Positions 1 through 8,224 of a DNA stretch of 46,417 bases are shown here, piece after piece. The notes under the pieces are model-generated. The model ran no database searches. It saw only the letters and a program-made list of their open reading frames with translations, and had not been told where the DNA came from. Position 1 is the stretch's first letter, and each line of letters opens with the position of its first letter. Both the position numbers and the translations under genes were made by a program. Location of the stretch: contig JAFIFG010000043.1 in the NCBI GenBank assembly GCA_020832135.1, positions 1 to 46,417 of the forward strand, given 5' to 3'. Origin of the DNA: Clostridiaceae bacterium (GTDB taxonomy: Bacteria; Bacillota; Clostridia; Peptostreptococcales; Natronincolaceae).

Positions 1-1102
1 TTTTAAAATTGGAGGCTCCTCCATTAGCAATAACCCTTAGCACATGTTCTCCATCGTTTATGTTATTAGGAAAACTATAATTTAAGACGCCATCATCACC
101 GTTATTAAAAGAACCATTTTGTTTTATATCATCTATATAAATATCGACATTCTCATTATTCATAATATTCCCTGCTGCATCCCTAAGATTAATGGTAGCA
201 GTAACAGGATTTATTATATCGTCCAACTCAATATCTATCGTTGACACTGCTTGAGAATATGTACCCTGTGTTGTTTCAAGACCACCTTCAACATAACTGT
301 CCTTAAAATACCATTTCAAGAGATCATGATGAGAATATGCACTGCCTGTGGAAGCTGAAAAGCCAATAAATACATCCTTGCCTTCAAGGAAATCGCCTAC
401 ATCTCTGTTGATCGTTTCGTTAACATCGTCATTTCTTATATCACTAGTTCCAATTGTAGCAACAATAGTGCCGTCATGATAATCTACCCAAGCATGAATC
501 AAGTCTGTTCTTATTTTAGGGTAAGATACTAAAGATCCTGGTGGTTGGTCCGCATGGCTTCGATCACCATTTAGCATAATAGCAACATGATGATTATCAG
601 GGTCGGTGCTATTTTTCCATGTATCGAATTCTACAATTATAGAATTATCTATTCCGCGGTAGCCTATACCACTACCATAGGTTCCTATCTTAGGCTGATC
701 AGCTTCATAGGCAATAAAAGCTAGTCCATCTGCCCCTGGGGGTTCAGAACGACCTGCATCAATCCCATGACTATGAATTTTTATTGCGAAATAGGTGCTA
801 AAGCCGTCTGTCAATCTTACATGATTTCTTCTAACAACGGTACCGGCTTTATTTCTAGCTCTTGGAGCAACTCTCAGTATACCGCTGCCTGGGGTATCGG
901 CATCCCCTCGCTTCCACAGTAAGGTGTTCGATTCATCACCACCTACGTTATTAACATCAAAATGATCTAGTTCAACCATAACGGCAATCGGCTCGGGGTA
1001 TATGGCATGAACTGTCTCTACTATAAAAATACCCCTGCCAGTAATTACCGTAATTATTATAAATAGTAGTGCTGCTAATACACGTTTCTTAATACTGCTC
1101 AT
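1..1102 (-). CDS. Secreted L-type lectin-domain protein (partial, C-terminus outside window)
   Basis: The frame stays open from the ATG at 1102 to the left edge, about 367 codons without a stop. A strong ribosome site (GAGGAGG) lies 8 bases before the ATG. Residues 1-37 look like an export signal: basic MSSIKKR, a long hydrophobic run, then VHA. Residues ~40-240 resemble the bacterial L-type (legume-like) lectin fold, with motifs such as GLAFIAYEAD, IIVEFDTWKN and HHVAIMLNGD; the segment ending in FIGFSASTG is typical of the fold's last strands. An Ig-like stretch (TATINLRDAAGN) follows. I infer a carbohydrate-binding surface or adhesin protein. It starts 22 bases after the FlaG-like gene and probably shares its transcript. 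The C-terminal anchor is not visible. Confidence 0.75.
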   Translation of the reverse strand, partial: MSSIKKRVLAALLFIIITVITGRGIFIVETVHAIYPEPIAVMVELDHFDVNNVGGDESNTLLWKRGDADTPGSGILRVAPRARNKAGTVVRRNHVRLTDGFSTYFAIKIHSHGIDAGRSEPPGADGLAFIAYEADQPKIGTYGSGIGYRGIDNSIIVEFDTWKNSTDPDNHHVAIMLNGDRSHADQPPGSLVSYPKIRTDLIHAWVDYHDGTIVATIGTSDIRNDDVNETINRDVGDFLEGKDVFIGFSASTGSAYSHHDLLKWYFKDSYVEGGLETTQGTYSQAVSTIDIELDDIINPVTATINLRDAAGNIMNNENVDIYIDDIKQNGSFNNGDDGVLNYSFPNNINDGEHVLRVIANGGASNFK

Positions 1103-1124
1103 AACATCGCCTCCTCTGTATTTA

Positions 1125-1514
1125 TTAAGCTTTTCCATCTACAAACAACCCTGCAAGCTCCCACATCTTGGCCACCATATCCAATAATTTTTCTGGTGGA
1201 ATTTCTCTTATTATTTCTTGATTTTCAGTATTAATAATCTTAATACTGATTCGGTTAGTTTGTTCATGAACAGAAAATTCCAGCTCAGTGGGGGGGTTTA
1301 AAAGGACTTTATTGGCCTGTTCTATCAGTTCTGTTAGCTTTTCTTCCCCTATGTTTAGATGCTCTCCTTCTTTTTTTCTTTTTAGAACATCTTGATCTTG
1401 AGGCTTCTGTGGGCTTGGCTCTATAGATTTTGTTATAGATGCCTTATTTTTAGACTGCAACTGGGTTTGTATCATCTGACTGTGATTATTGGATCGTAGA
1501 CTTGAAATCTCCAC
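1125..1514 (-). CDS. flaG: FlaG-like protein
   Basis: 129 aa with a GTG start at 1514, chosen because GGAGGAGG sits just upstream. The N-terminal half is polar and low-complexity; the conserved C-terminal half (residues ~75-127) has the FlaG pattern: LEFSVHEQTNRISIKI, then IIREIPPEKLLDMVAKMWEL. FlaG proteins influence flagellar filament length, but their mechanism is poorly known. The gene is isolated from other flagellar genes here and lies directly upstream of the secreted lectin-domain gene, which suggests a surface or motility role for the pair. Family identification is good; the specific function is inferred. Confidence 0.75.
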   Translation of the reverse strand: MEISSLRSNNHSQMIQTQLQSKNKASITKSIEPSPQKPQDQDVLKRKKEGEHLNIGEEKLTELIEQANKVLLNPPTELEFSVHEQTNRISIKIINTENQEIIREIPPEKLLDMVAKMWELAGLFVDGKA

Positions 1515-1836
1515 CTTTTCCTCCTCCTTTGTTTTTATTTAAAAAATAAAACAAGCTTCCCCATCATTTAAAAATTCTAACAACCTTTCTTAGAATTCTT
1601 TAATACACTTGGGTGCTGTATTAAACTACATAGACAATACCATCGTTAATTTAATAATGTTTTTAAAGCATCAAAATTTTGATAAAATTCTGCTTTATTG
1701 TAGAGGATTTATAGTCATATTTGTCGAAATATATTAATTATGTAATTTTATCATAAAATGACACGTTAACAGCTTAAGACAACTTTAAAAAAACATAAAG
1801 ATTTCTTTAGATAGAAAAAACAGCTGGGGGTTATGT
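1515..1836. other. AT-rich divergent intergenic region
   Basis: This 322-base spacer separates the leftward FlaG-like gene from the rightward kinase and must hold both promoters; I could not assign either with confidence. It contains an 8-base inverted repeat (AATTCTAA 1573-1580, TTAGAATT 1590-1597) followed by a T-run on the minus strand, which resembles a weak terminator but lies upstream of, not downstream of, known genes. Confidence 0.5.
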
Positions 1837-3957
1837 ATGTCAAGAAAGTTTATTCAAGCTTTTATTATACTCTTTATAGCTTCTTTACTATTAATAGGTT
1901 GTACTTATAGTGATATTATAGTCCTAGATTCACCTAAAGCAGTTGATGGTGTACTAGATCTACGGGATTGGGATTGGAAAGAGAATGGCATTGTTCATTT
2001 AAACGGTCAGTGGGAATTTTACTGGCAGGAGCTTTTTACTCCAGAGGACTTCAAAAAGGATTTTCCTACAGAAGGAAAAGAATTAGTTGTACTTCCTAGG
2101 GCTTGGAACAAGCTATTAATTAATGAAGAGGAACTCACAGGCAATGGTTTTGCAACCTATAGATTGATTGTCCACCATCCAGACAATGAAATACTTGGTA
2201 TTAAAATCCCACGAATCTTCACGTCCTATAATCTTTGGGCCAATGGTGAATTAATTGCTTCTGCTGGTAAGGTTAGTGTGGATAATAAACAAATGGTTCC
2301 CCAATATTTGCCCCAAGTAAAATATATTCGTCCAGAAATGGATGTGGTGGAGTTAGTGATTCAAGTAGCAAATTACCGTCATCGAAGTGGCGGCATCTTA
2401 GAAAGCATTCAGATGGGCTTAGCTTCTGAAATTACTGAAGTGCGAATCAGGAACCTTACCCTTGAGCTCTTTCTATTTGGTAGTTTATTTATAATTGGTT
2501 TTTATCATCTTGTACTTTTTCTCTTTAGAACAAAGGATAAGACTACTCTTTACTTTGGTATCTATTCAATCATAATCGGGATAAGAACTTTATTGATCGG
2601 TGAGATCTATTTTATTTACCTTTTTCCTAATTTCAACTGGGAAGTAGCTCATAAAATTCAAACCCTAGCCTATTACTTGAGTGTACCTTTAGTGCTGTTA
2701 TTCCTAAGAGCAGCTTTTCCTCATGATGTTTCTAGGAAGGCTAATACTTTTATTCAAATAATTGCTTCAAGCTTTGGTGTTTTAGTTTTATTGGCACCTG
2801 TAAGGATATTTACCCCCTTTAATCCCTTCTATCAGGTATTTTCATTGGGTGTATTTGTATATGTTTTTTATGTTGTTGCTGTCACCTGCTATAAAAAAAG
2901 GGAAGGAGCTTATTTGATTGGTATTGGTTTAACCATCCTTATTTTAACTGCAGTTAATGACATCATATTTCTCAGTACCCTGTTAGCCGATACGGACAAT
3001 CACTTTTTAAGAAGTATTATAACCAGAGGAAATTTATCTTCCCGGGGATTGTTAGTCTTTGTATTTACCCAATCTTTGGTTGTGGCTAAAAAGTTTTCAA
3101 AAAGCTTTACTAATGTAGAACTATTATCAGAGCAGCTACAACAGGTAAATGTAACCCTAGAGGACAAGGTAAGAGAGAGAACCCATGCCTTAGAGACTTC
3201 GAAGGAAGAACTAAAAAAAGCATATGAAGCTGTTTCTAGGTCAGAAAAGTCTCTCCAATCCTTAACACAGAATATATCCCATGACCTAAGAACACCCTTA
3301 TCAGCCATCAAGGGTTATGTGAATGCTATCTTAGACGGTATCGTAAAAGAACCACAACAGCAAAATAAATATCTAAAAAGAGTCATCGAAAAGGTAAACC
3401 ATTTAAACCATATGGTACAGGAATTATTAGATCTGTCACAATTACAGTCTCGACAATTAAAGCTAGAATTTACTGAAATCCCAGTAAAAATATTACTAGA
3501 AAATCTTACAGAAAAATACAAGCTAGATATGGCAAATCAAAAGGTTCAGTTTAAAGTCCATTATCCTCCTAACTGGCAAAGCAATACCAGTGAGTTAATG
3601 ACTTTATCTGTAATTGTGGATATGGAAAAACTTGAGAGGGTTTTTACAAATTTGTTGACAAATGCCCTAAAGCATACATCTAATGAAGGTATCATTCAGC
3701 TGAGTTTTAATTTTACTGCAAACAAGAAAAATCTTCTTATCAAGATTTCTGATACAGGAACTGGAATTCCTCAAGAGGATTTGCCCCATATATTTGATCG
3801 TTTTTATATGGTCTCAAAGGCACGCCAAACCAATAGCAGTGGCTTAGGCCTTACTATCGTTAAGGAAATTGTAGAGTATCATGGGGGAGAAGTATGGGTT
3901 CAAAGTGAGGTTGGCAAAGGTAGTGATTTTTTCTTTATATTACCAGTACATAGTTAA
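1837..3957 (+). CDS. 7TM-DISM sensor histidine kinase
   Basis: 706 aa; ATG preceded by GGGGG. Residues 1-22 end in a lipobox-like LIGC (Cys22), so the N-terminus may be lipidated or act as a signal anchor. Residues ~35-205 resemble the extracellular jelly-roll domain of 7TM-DISM receptors (LRDWDWKENG, LNGQWEFYW). Seven hydrophobic segments span ~205-425, then a coiled coil. The kinase core has the H-box NISHDLRTPLSAIKGYV (phospho-acceptor His482), an N-box (NLLTNALKH), DTGTGIP at ~639 and GLGLTIVKEIVEYHGG at ~669. The ligand is unknown; the ectodomain could bind a carbohydrate or other small molecule. It is followed 52 bases later by its presumed response regulator. Confidence 0.88.
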   Translation: MSRKFIQAFIILFIASLLLIGCTYSDIIVLDSPKAVDGVLDLRDWDWKENGIVHLNGQWEFYWQELFTPEDFKKDFPTEGKELVVLPRAWNKLLINEEELTGNGFATYRLIVHHPDNEILGIKIPRIFTSYNLWANGELIASAGKVSVDNKQMVPQYLPQVKYIRPEMDVVELVIQVANYRHRSGGILESIQMGLASEITEVRIRNLTLELFLFGSLFIIGFYHLVLFLFRTKDKTTLYFGIYSIIIGIRTLLIGEIYFIYLFPNFNWEVAHKIQTLAYYLSVPLVLLFLRAAFPHDVSRKANTFIQIIASSFGVLVLLAPVRIFTPFNPFYQVFSLGVFVYVFYVVAVTCYKKREGAYLIGIGLTILILTAVNDIIFLSTLLADTDNHFLRSIITRGNLSSRGLLVFVFTQSLVVAKKFSKSFTNVELLSEQLQQVNVTLEDKVRERTHALETSKEELKKAYEAVSRSEKSLQSLTQNISHDLRTPLSAIKGYVNAILDGIVKEPQQQNKYLKRVIEKVNHLNHMVQELLDLSQLQSRQLKLEFTEIPVKILLENLTEKYKLDMANQKVQFKVHYPPNWQSNTSELMTLSVIVDMEKLERVFTNLLTNALKHTSNEGIIQLSFNFTANKKNLLIKISDTGTGIPQEDLPHIFDRFYMVSKARQTNSSGLGLTIVKEIVEYHGGEVWVQSEVGKGSDFFFILPVHS

Positions 3958-4009
3958 AGTTAAATAAATTTAGATTTAATAGGGGATCAAGCTTAAGGAG
4001 GTGTAGTTA

Positions 4010-4714
4010 TTGGCAGGCGAAACTATATTAGTTGTAGATGATGATGAGGATATTAGAGAGATTATCACTTTATATTTAGAAAAAGAAGGATATCAGGTAA
4101 TTTTAGCTATGGATGGTCATCAAGCGTTAGAAAGTGCGTTTTCTTGCAATCCTGACTTAATTATTCTAGACATGATGATTCCTGGCTTAGATGGCATTGA
4201 AGTATGCCAGGCATTACGTAAAAAGTTATCTACACCTATTCTTTTTCTGAGTTGCAAATCTACACCAAATGATAAATCTATAGGATTAATAGCTGGTGGA
4301 GATGACTATATGAGCAAGCCATTTGACACAATGGAACTACTGGCAAGAGTTAAGGCTCATTTGCGTCGAAATCGTATACTGGAAAACTCAAACTATATCA
4401 ATGTAAAAAACAATCGTTTATGTTGTGGCAATTTGACTATTAATTTAGACAATCATTCTGTGGTAGTAAAGGGGCAAGAGATAGTTTTATCTCCTAAGGA
4501 GTTCAAACTATTGACCTTATTAGCCCAAAATCCTAATAGGGTATTTAGTAATGAAGAATTATTTGAAACTCTTTGGGGTACTGAGAGTTTTGGAGATCAT
4601 AGAACAGTGATGGTTCATATTAGTAATATTCGAAAAAAAATAGAGAGAGATGCTAAAAAGCCAACATTGATTCAAACTGTTAAAGGCGTTGGGTATAAGT
4701 TTTGTGTAACATAA
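4010..4714 (+). CDS. OmpR/PhoB-family response regulator
   Basis: 234 aa with a TTG start at 4010, supported by AAGGAGGTG 7 bases upstream; no better ATG is available. The receiver domain (residues 5-120) shows the acidic pocket VVDDDED, the phospho-acceptor Asp54 in LIILDMMIPG and the conserved KPF near residue 103. A winged-helix DNA-binding domain follows (~135-232), with LSPKEFKLLTLLAQNPNRVFS and the C-terminal VKGVGYKF typical of the PhoB class. It is almost certainly the cognate partner of the 7TM-DISM kinase. Target genes are unknown; the neighbouring FlaG/lectin genes are one possibility by proximity only. Confidence 0.88.
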   Translation: MAGETILVVDDDEDIREIITLYLEKEGYQVILAMDGHQALESAFSCNPDLIILDMMIPGLDGIEVCQALRKKLSTPILFLSCKSTPNDKSIGLIAGGDDYMSKPFDTMELLARVKAHLRRNRILENSNYINVKNNRLCCGNLTINLDNHSVVVKGQEIVLSPKEFKLLTLLAQNPNRVFSNEELFETLWGTESFGDHRTVMVHISNIRKKIERDAKKPTLIQTVKGVGYKFCVT

Positions 4715-4746
4715 AGACCTTAGAACTCCTAAAACAACGGGGACGG

Positions 4747-6302
4747 CAGACTTCGCAAAAATGGATTAATATCCCACAGTGTTTTTTACAGTTTTCATAC
4801 CAAATCAACTAATATTTTCAAGGAATATGGCGTATTTATGAAATTGGAGGCTAACAAACCCCTTTTTACCTGTTAGCCTCTTAATTATTTCCTTTACTCC
4901 TAATATATTTATTACTCGTTTCATATTATAGGATAAAAAAGCAAAAGAAATCTCCGCTTTTGCTGACTGCATACCTTTTGTCAGAAAATACGTCATACCT
5001 AAGCCCCTCTTTATCGTTCCAAAGGGATGTTCTACGATCATTTGCCTTTGTTTATAAAGATCTTTGTTTTTTGCTGTTCTTTGATCTACCCTATCTAAAA
5101 AATCTTGATCTATAGGCCTCCTTACCTGTCTACCTCTTTTATCCTTTGTACATTTATCTTTAAAATCACACTTTCCACATGCCTCAAAATTTTGGTATAC
5201 TATTTCTTTTGTATTTTCATCAATCGGCTTCTGCCTTCTAGAATAAAGTTTTTCTCCTTGAGGGCATAAATAAATATTCTCTTGTTCACATTCCTTTAAA
5301 TCCGTTGCATTGTAATAGCCTTTGTCTGCTAAAGCTTTAAGTTCTTTTACATCAAATATTTCTTTTGCATTGCCAGCTATTTTACTCAACATGCAATGAT
5401 CCGTTGGATTATTTATGATATCACAGTCCACTACTAACTTATGCTTGCTATCTACCACAGTTTGAATATTATAACATATGTCAATACCATTGTTGTTTAC
5501 TGCCATTAATCTTGATTCAGAATCTGTTGTTGATATTTCTTTTATATCGCTTTTTTCTATTTCATCTTTGTAGCCTTCATACTTCTTTTTTCGCTCTTTT
5601 AGCTCTTTGATCTTTGCTTGTATTTCTTCTTTGGTTGGTTTATGCGTATTCAGTTCTTTGATATCATTCTCTTCAATTTCTGTCATATATTTTTGTATTT
5701 TTTCTTCTAGGTATTTAATCTTGCGATTTAAGGTTTTAGAACTAAAATTATTTTTCTTGGAGTTACAGGCTCTAAACTTAGAACCATCTACTGCTACTAC
5801 TTCCTTACCAAAGAGGTCCCATTGATTTAATAGAGATGTAAAATGTTTAAATACTTCATTTATTGCATGTTTATTGTTTTTTCTAAATTCGTATATGGAT
5901 CTATCATCGGGTGTTAATCTTCTTAGCAGCCACATTACCTCTATATTAGTTTGGGTTTGTTTTTCTAATTTTTTTGATGAAATAACTTTGTTCATATACC
6001 CATAAATATACAGCTTAAGTAGGTCTTTAGGGTTATACCCAGGTCTACCTCTCTTTTTTGGGGTTGCATTCTTAAATCCTAGTTCACCTACATCTAATGT
6101 TTCTACAAAAGCATCTATGATCCTTACAGGATTATCTTCTGTAACATAGTCATCTACATATTCTGGTAAGGCAATTTTGCTTTTTCTATGAATACCTTCT
6201 ATATATCTCATACAATCACCGTCCTTATTAGTATTATGGACGATTTTATGCATGCTATTTCAAAAACACCTTATCCATTTACTGGATTTTTTGCGAAGTC
6301 TG
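4747..6302. mobile_element. IS1182-family insertion sequence, apparently full length
   Basis: A ~1.56 kb element with one transposase gene on the minus strand and terminal inverted repeats. The left end reads CAGACTTCGCAAAAA from 4747 and the right end reads TTTTTGCGAAGTCTG up to 6302, a perfect 15-base match in opposite orientation. I see no clear target duplication: the flanks are GGACGG on the left and ACGAGG on the right. It lies between the response regulator and the lipB leader and may have separated lipB from older upstream sequence. Confidence 0.85.
4805..6211 (-). CDS. IS1182-family transposase
   Basis: 468 aa from ATG at 6211, which has GGACGGTGATT just upstream; a longer in-frame start at 6253 lacks a site. 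The N-terminus (YIEGIHRKSKIALPEYVDDY) and the helix-rich segment with GYNPKDLLKLYIYGYMN match the DUF772-type N-terminal region of this family. The DDE core includes VAVDGSKFRACNSKKNN, ALADKGYYNATDLKEC and the C-terminal IVEHPFGTIKRGLG glutamate region. A Cys cluster (CGKCDFKDKC) is also usual. The frame is uninterrupted and both element ends are present, so it may still be active. Confidence 0.92.
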   Translation of the reverse strand: MRYIEGIHRKSKIALPEYVDDYVTEDNPVRIIDAFVETLDVGELGFKNATPKKRGRPGYNPKDLLKLYIYGYMNKVISSKKLEKQTQTNIEVMWLLRRLTPDDRSIYEFRKNNKHAINEVFKHFTSLLNQWDLFGKEVVAVDGSKFRACNSKKNNFSSKTLNRKIKYLEEKIQKYMTEIEENDIKELNTHKPTKEEIQAKIKELKERKKKYEGYKDEIEKSDIKEISTTDSESRLMAVNNNGIDICYNIQTVVDSKHKLVVDCDIINNPTDHCMLSKIAGNAKEIFDVKELKALADKGYYNATDLKECEQENIYLCPQGEKLYSRRQKPIDENTKEIVYQNFEACGKCDFKDKCTKDKRGRQVRRPIDQDFLDRVDQRTAKNKDLYKQRQMIVEHPFGTIKRGLGMTYFLTKGMQSAKAEISFAFLSYNMKRVINILGVKEIIKRLTGKKGFVSLQFHKYAIFLENIS

Positions 6303-6453
6303 ACGAGGACATAGATTCTGCCGATATACCGATGATTGTAATATTTACGTAAAGAGTACAAGAGCAGGAGAACGGGTTCTTAAGAGCATTCAATGCTTGA
6401 AGTAGATTTGGCATGTTAATTGCATAGTTATGAATATAGGGAAAGAGAGACAC

Positions 6454-6518
6454 GGATTGCCAGGGTAGACTCTATCCTAGAGAGGACTGAAGGTCATAAA
6501 AACCGATGAAAGCAATCC
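6454..6518 (+). other. Candidate structured leader upstream of lipB
   Basis: The 246 bases between the IS end and lipB hold no convincing gene. Within them GGATTGC (6454-6460) can pair with GCAATCC (6512-6518), enclosing a second hairpin AGGGTA/TATCCT around a five-base loop. The shape suggests a folded 5' leader, but it matches no riboswitch consensus that I can recall (glycine, THF, cobalamin, c-di-GMP and guanidine were considered). Confidence 0.25.
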
Positions 6519-6548
6519 AAAAACTTAGGAAGGAATGAGGAGATTCTT

Positions 6549-7229
6549 ATGAAAAAAGTAGTTTTTATGGATTTGGGAAGGATGAGATATGAGAAGACAT
6601 TAAACATTCAAAAAGAACTATCTCAATATATTAAAGAAGATAAAGGGCTGGCAGGCTTCTTTATTATCGTTGAGCATAATCCTGTTTTGACCATTGGAAA
6701 AGAGGGTGGCTTTGAAAATCTCCTTTGTACAGAAGCTACAATTAAAGGAAAAGGAATAGATATTCATGAAATCAATAGGGGAGGAAATGTTACCTATCAT
6801 GGACCAGGACAGATAGTGGGGTATCCTATTTTAGATTTGACAAACCTTAAAAAAGATCTTCAATGGTATGTGGATTCTATCGAAGAAGTTATTATAAAAA
6901 CCTTAAGGAAGATAGGTATAACTGGAGGAAGAAAGGAAAAACACAGAGGTGTCTGGATAATGAATAATAAAATATGTGCAGTAGGAATAAGTGTAAAAAA
7001 GTGGGTTACTATGCATGGATTCGCCTTGAACTATAATACGGATCTAACTCATTTCAAATTAATTAATCCCTGTGGGATAGCAGAGTTTGGAGTAACTTCT
7101 ATTGAGGCTATAAAGAAGGATATAAAAAAAGAGGCTGTTATAGAGGAACTAAAAAGTAGTTTTCAAGAGATTTTTCACTGCAGCTTAATTGATGATAAAG
7201 CAAGGGAGGTAGCCTATAAAAATGATTAA
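6549..7229 (+). CDS. lipB: Octanoyl-[acyl-carrier-protein]-protein N-octanoyltransferase
   Basis: 226 aa; AGGAATGAGGAG precedes the ATG. LipB transfers octanoate from acyl carrier protein to lipoyl-domain lysines, the first step of de novo lipoate synthesis. Family signatures are clear: NRGGNVTYHGPGQIVGYPIL (residues ~77-96), the conserved lysine in NNKICAVGI, HGFALN, and the catalytic cysteine in NPCGI. The gene overlaps lipA by 8 bases, so the two are translationally coupled. Their placement directly before the acetoin dehydrogenase genes makes sense because the AcoC E2 subunit carries a lipoyl lysine. Confidence 0.93.
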   Translation: MKKVVFMDLGRMRYEKTLNIQKELSQYIKEDKGLAGFFIIVEHNPVLTIGKEGGFENLLCTEATIKGKGIDIHEINRGGNVTYHGPGQIVGYPILDLTNLKKDLQWYVDSIEEVIIKTLRKIGITGGRKEKHRGVWIMNNKICAVGISVKKWVTMHGFALNYNTDLTHFKLINPCGIAEFGVTSIEAIKKDIKKEAVIEELKSSFQEIFHCSLIDDKAREVAYKND

Positions 7230-8085
7230 TAACAAACCCTCATGGTTGACTAAAAAAGCAGGAGATCAAAAAAGTTTTTTTGAAATGGAAAATTTGTTAA
7301 AGGAACTATCATTAAATACAGTTTGTGGAGAGGCTGATTGTCCCAATATTAGAGAATGCTTTCAAAAAAAGACGGCTACATTTATGATTTTAGGAAAAAT
7401 ATGTACAAGAAGCTGTAAATTTTGTAGTGTTTCTAAGGGAATACCAAAGGCCATAAAAGCTGAAGAACCAAGTAATATTGCTCTAGCAGTGAAGAAACTA
7501 AATTTAAGGCATGTAGTTATTACCTCTGTAACTCGAGATGACTTGGAGGACGGTGGAGCTGGACATTTTGTAAATACAATTAATGAAATAAGGAGGCACA
7601 ATAATCCTATTACAATTGAGGTGCTGATACCAGATTTTAGAGGTAGTAAATTAGCTATACAGCAAATAATCAATGCTGAACCGGAAATAATTAACCATAA
7701 TTTAGAAACTGTACCATCCTTATACAGTAAAGTTAGACCTAAGGCTAGTTATATAGGATCCTTAGGTCTATTAAAGCAAGTAAAAGAAAAAAATAAAAAA
7801 ATCATTACTAAAACTGGAATGATGCTGGGTTTGGGAGAAAAAAAAGAAGAAGTATTAGAAGTTATGAAGGATTTAAGGGAGCTTGATTGTGATGTCTTAA
7901 CACTTGGCCAATATTTAAAACCAACAGAGGAACATATAGATATAGAAGAATACATTACTCCAGAAAAGTTCAATGAATATAAGGAACTAGCATTAGAGAA
8001 GGGGTTTAGGTTTGTTGAGAGTGGGCCCTTTGTAAGAAGCTCTTATCATGCAGCTGATGTAATGGAGAATATTGAAATGAATTAA
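7222..8085 (+). CDS. lipA: Lipoyl synthase (radical SAM)
   Basis: 287 aa. LipA inserts two sulfurs into protein-bound octanoyl groups. Both iron-sulfur clusters can be read: the auxiliary motif CGEADCPNIREC near the N-terminus (C-x4-C-x5-C) and the radical SAM motif CTRSCKFC (CxxxCxxC) at residues ~63-70. The C-terminal RSSYHA supplies the conserved serine ligand of the auxiliary cluster. GGAGG lies upstream of the ATG inside lipB. Length is normal for the family. Forms a two-gene lipoate module with lipB that would activate the acetoin dehydrogenase E2. Confidence 0.95.
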   Translation: MINNKPSWLTKKAGDQKSFFEMENLLKELSLNTVCGEADCPNIRECFQKKTATFMILGKICTRSCKFCSVSKGIPKAIKAEEPSNIALAVKKLNLRHVVITSVTRDDLEDGGAGHFVNTINEIRRHNNPITIEVLIPDFRGSKLAIQQIINAEPEIINHNLETVPSLYSKVRPKASYIGSLGLLKQVKEKNKKIITKTGMMLGLGEKKEEVLEVMKDLRELDCDVLTLGQYLKPTEEHIDIEEYITPEKFNEYKELALEKGFRFVESGPFVRSSYHAADVMENIEMN

Positions 8086-8224
8086 ATCTCATTCTATGCT
8101 ATGCTATAAGAAAGAATTTACGCTTAATAATCAGTTTTACTTTTTCTATTCTCTTTTAGGCATGACAAAATTCTTGTTAGAAGTAGGATGTCATACTGGT
8201 ATGAAGGATACTAAGAGGTGATGG

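Noticed and set aside
1573-1597. Inverted repeat as a real terminator
   Set aside because: Lies upstream of both flanking genes with no gene ending there.
6271-6453. 60-codon minus-strand frame beside the IS end
   Set aside because: No ribosome site, crosses the IS terminal repeat, no family pattern.
6303-6548. Glycine or other known riboswitch upstream of lipB
   Set aside because: Consensus cores of the known classes I can recall are absent; kept only as an unassigned structured leader.
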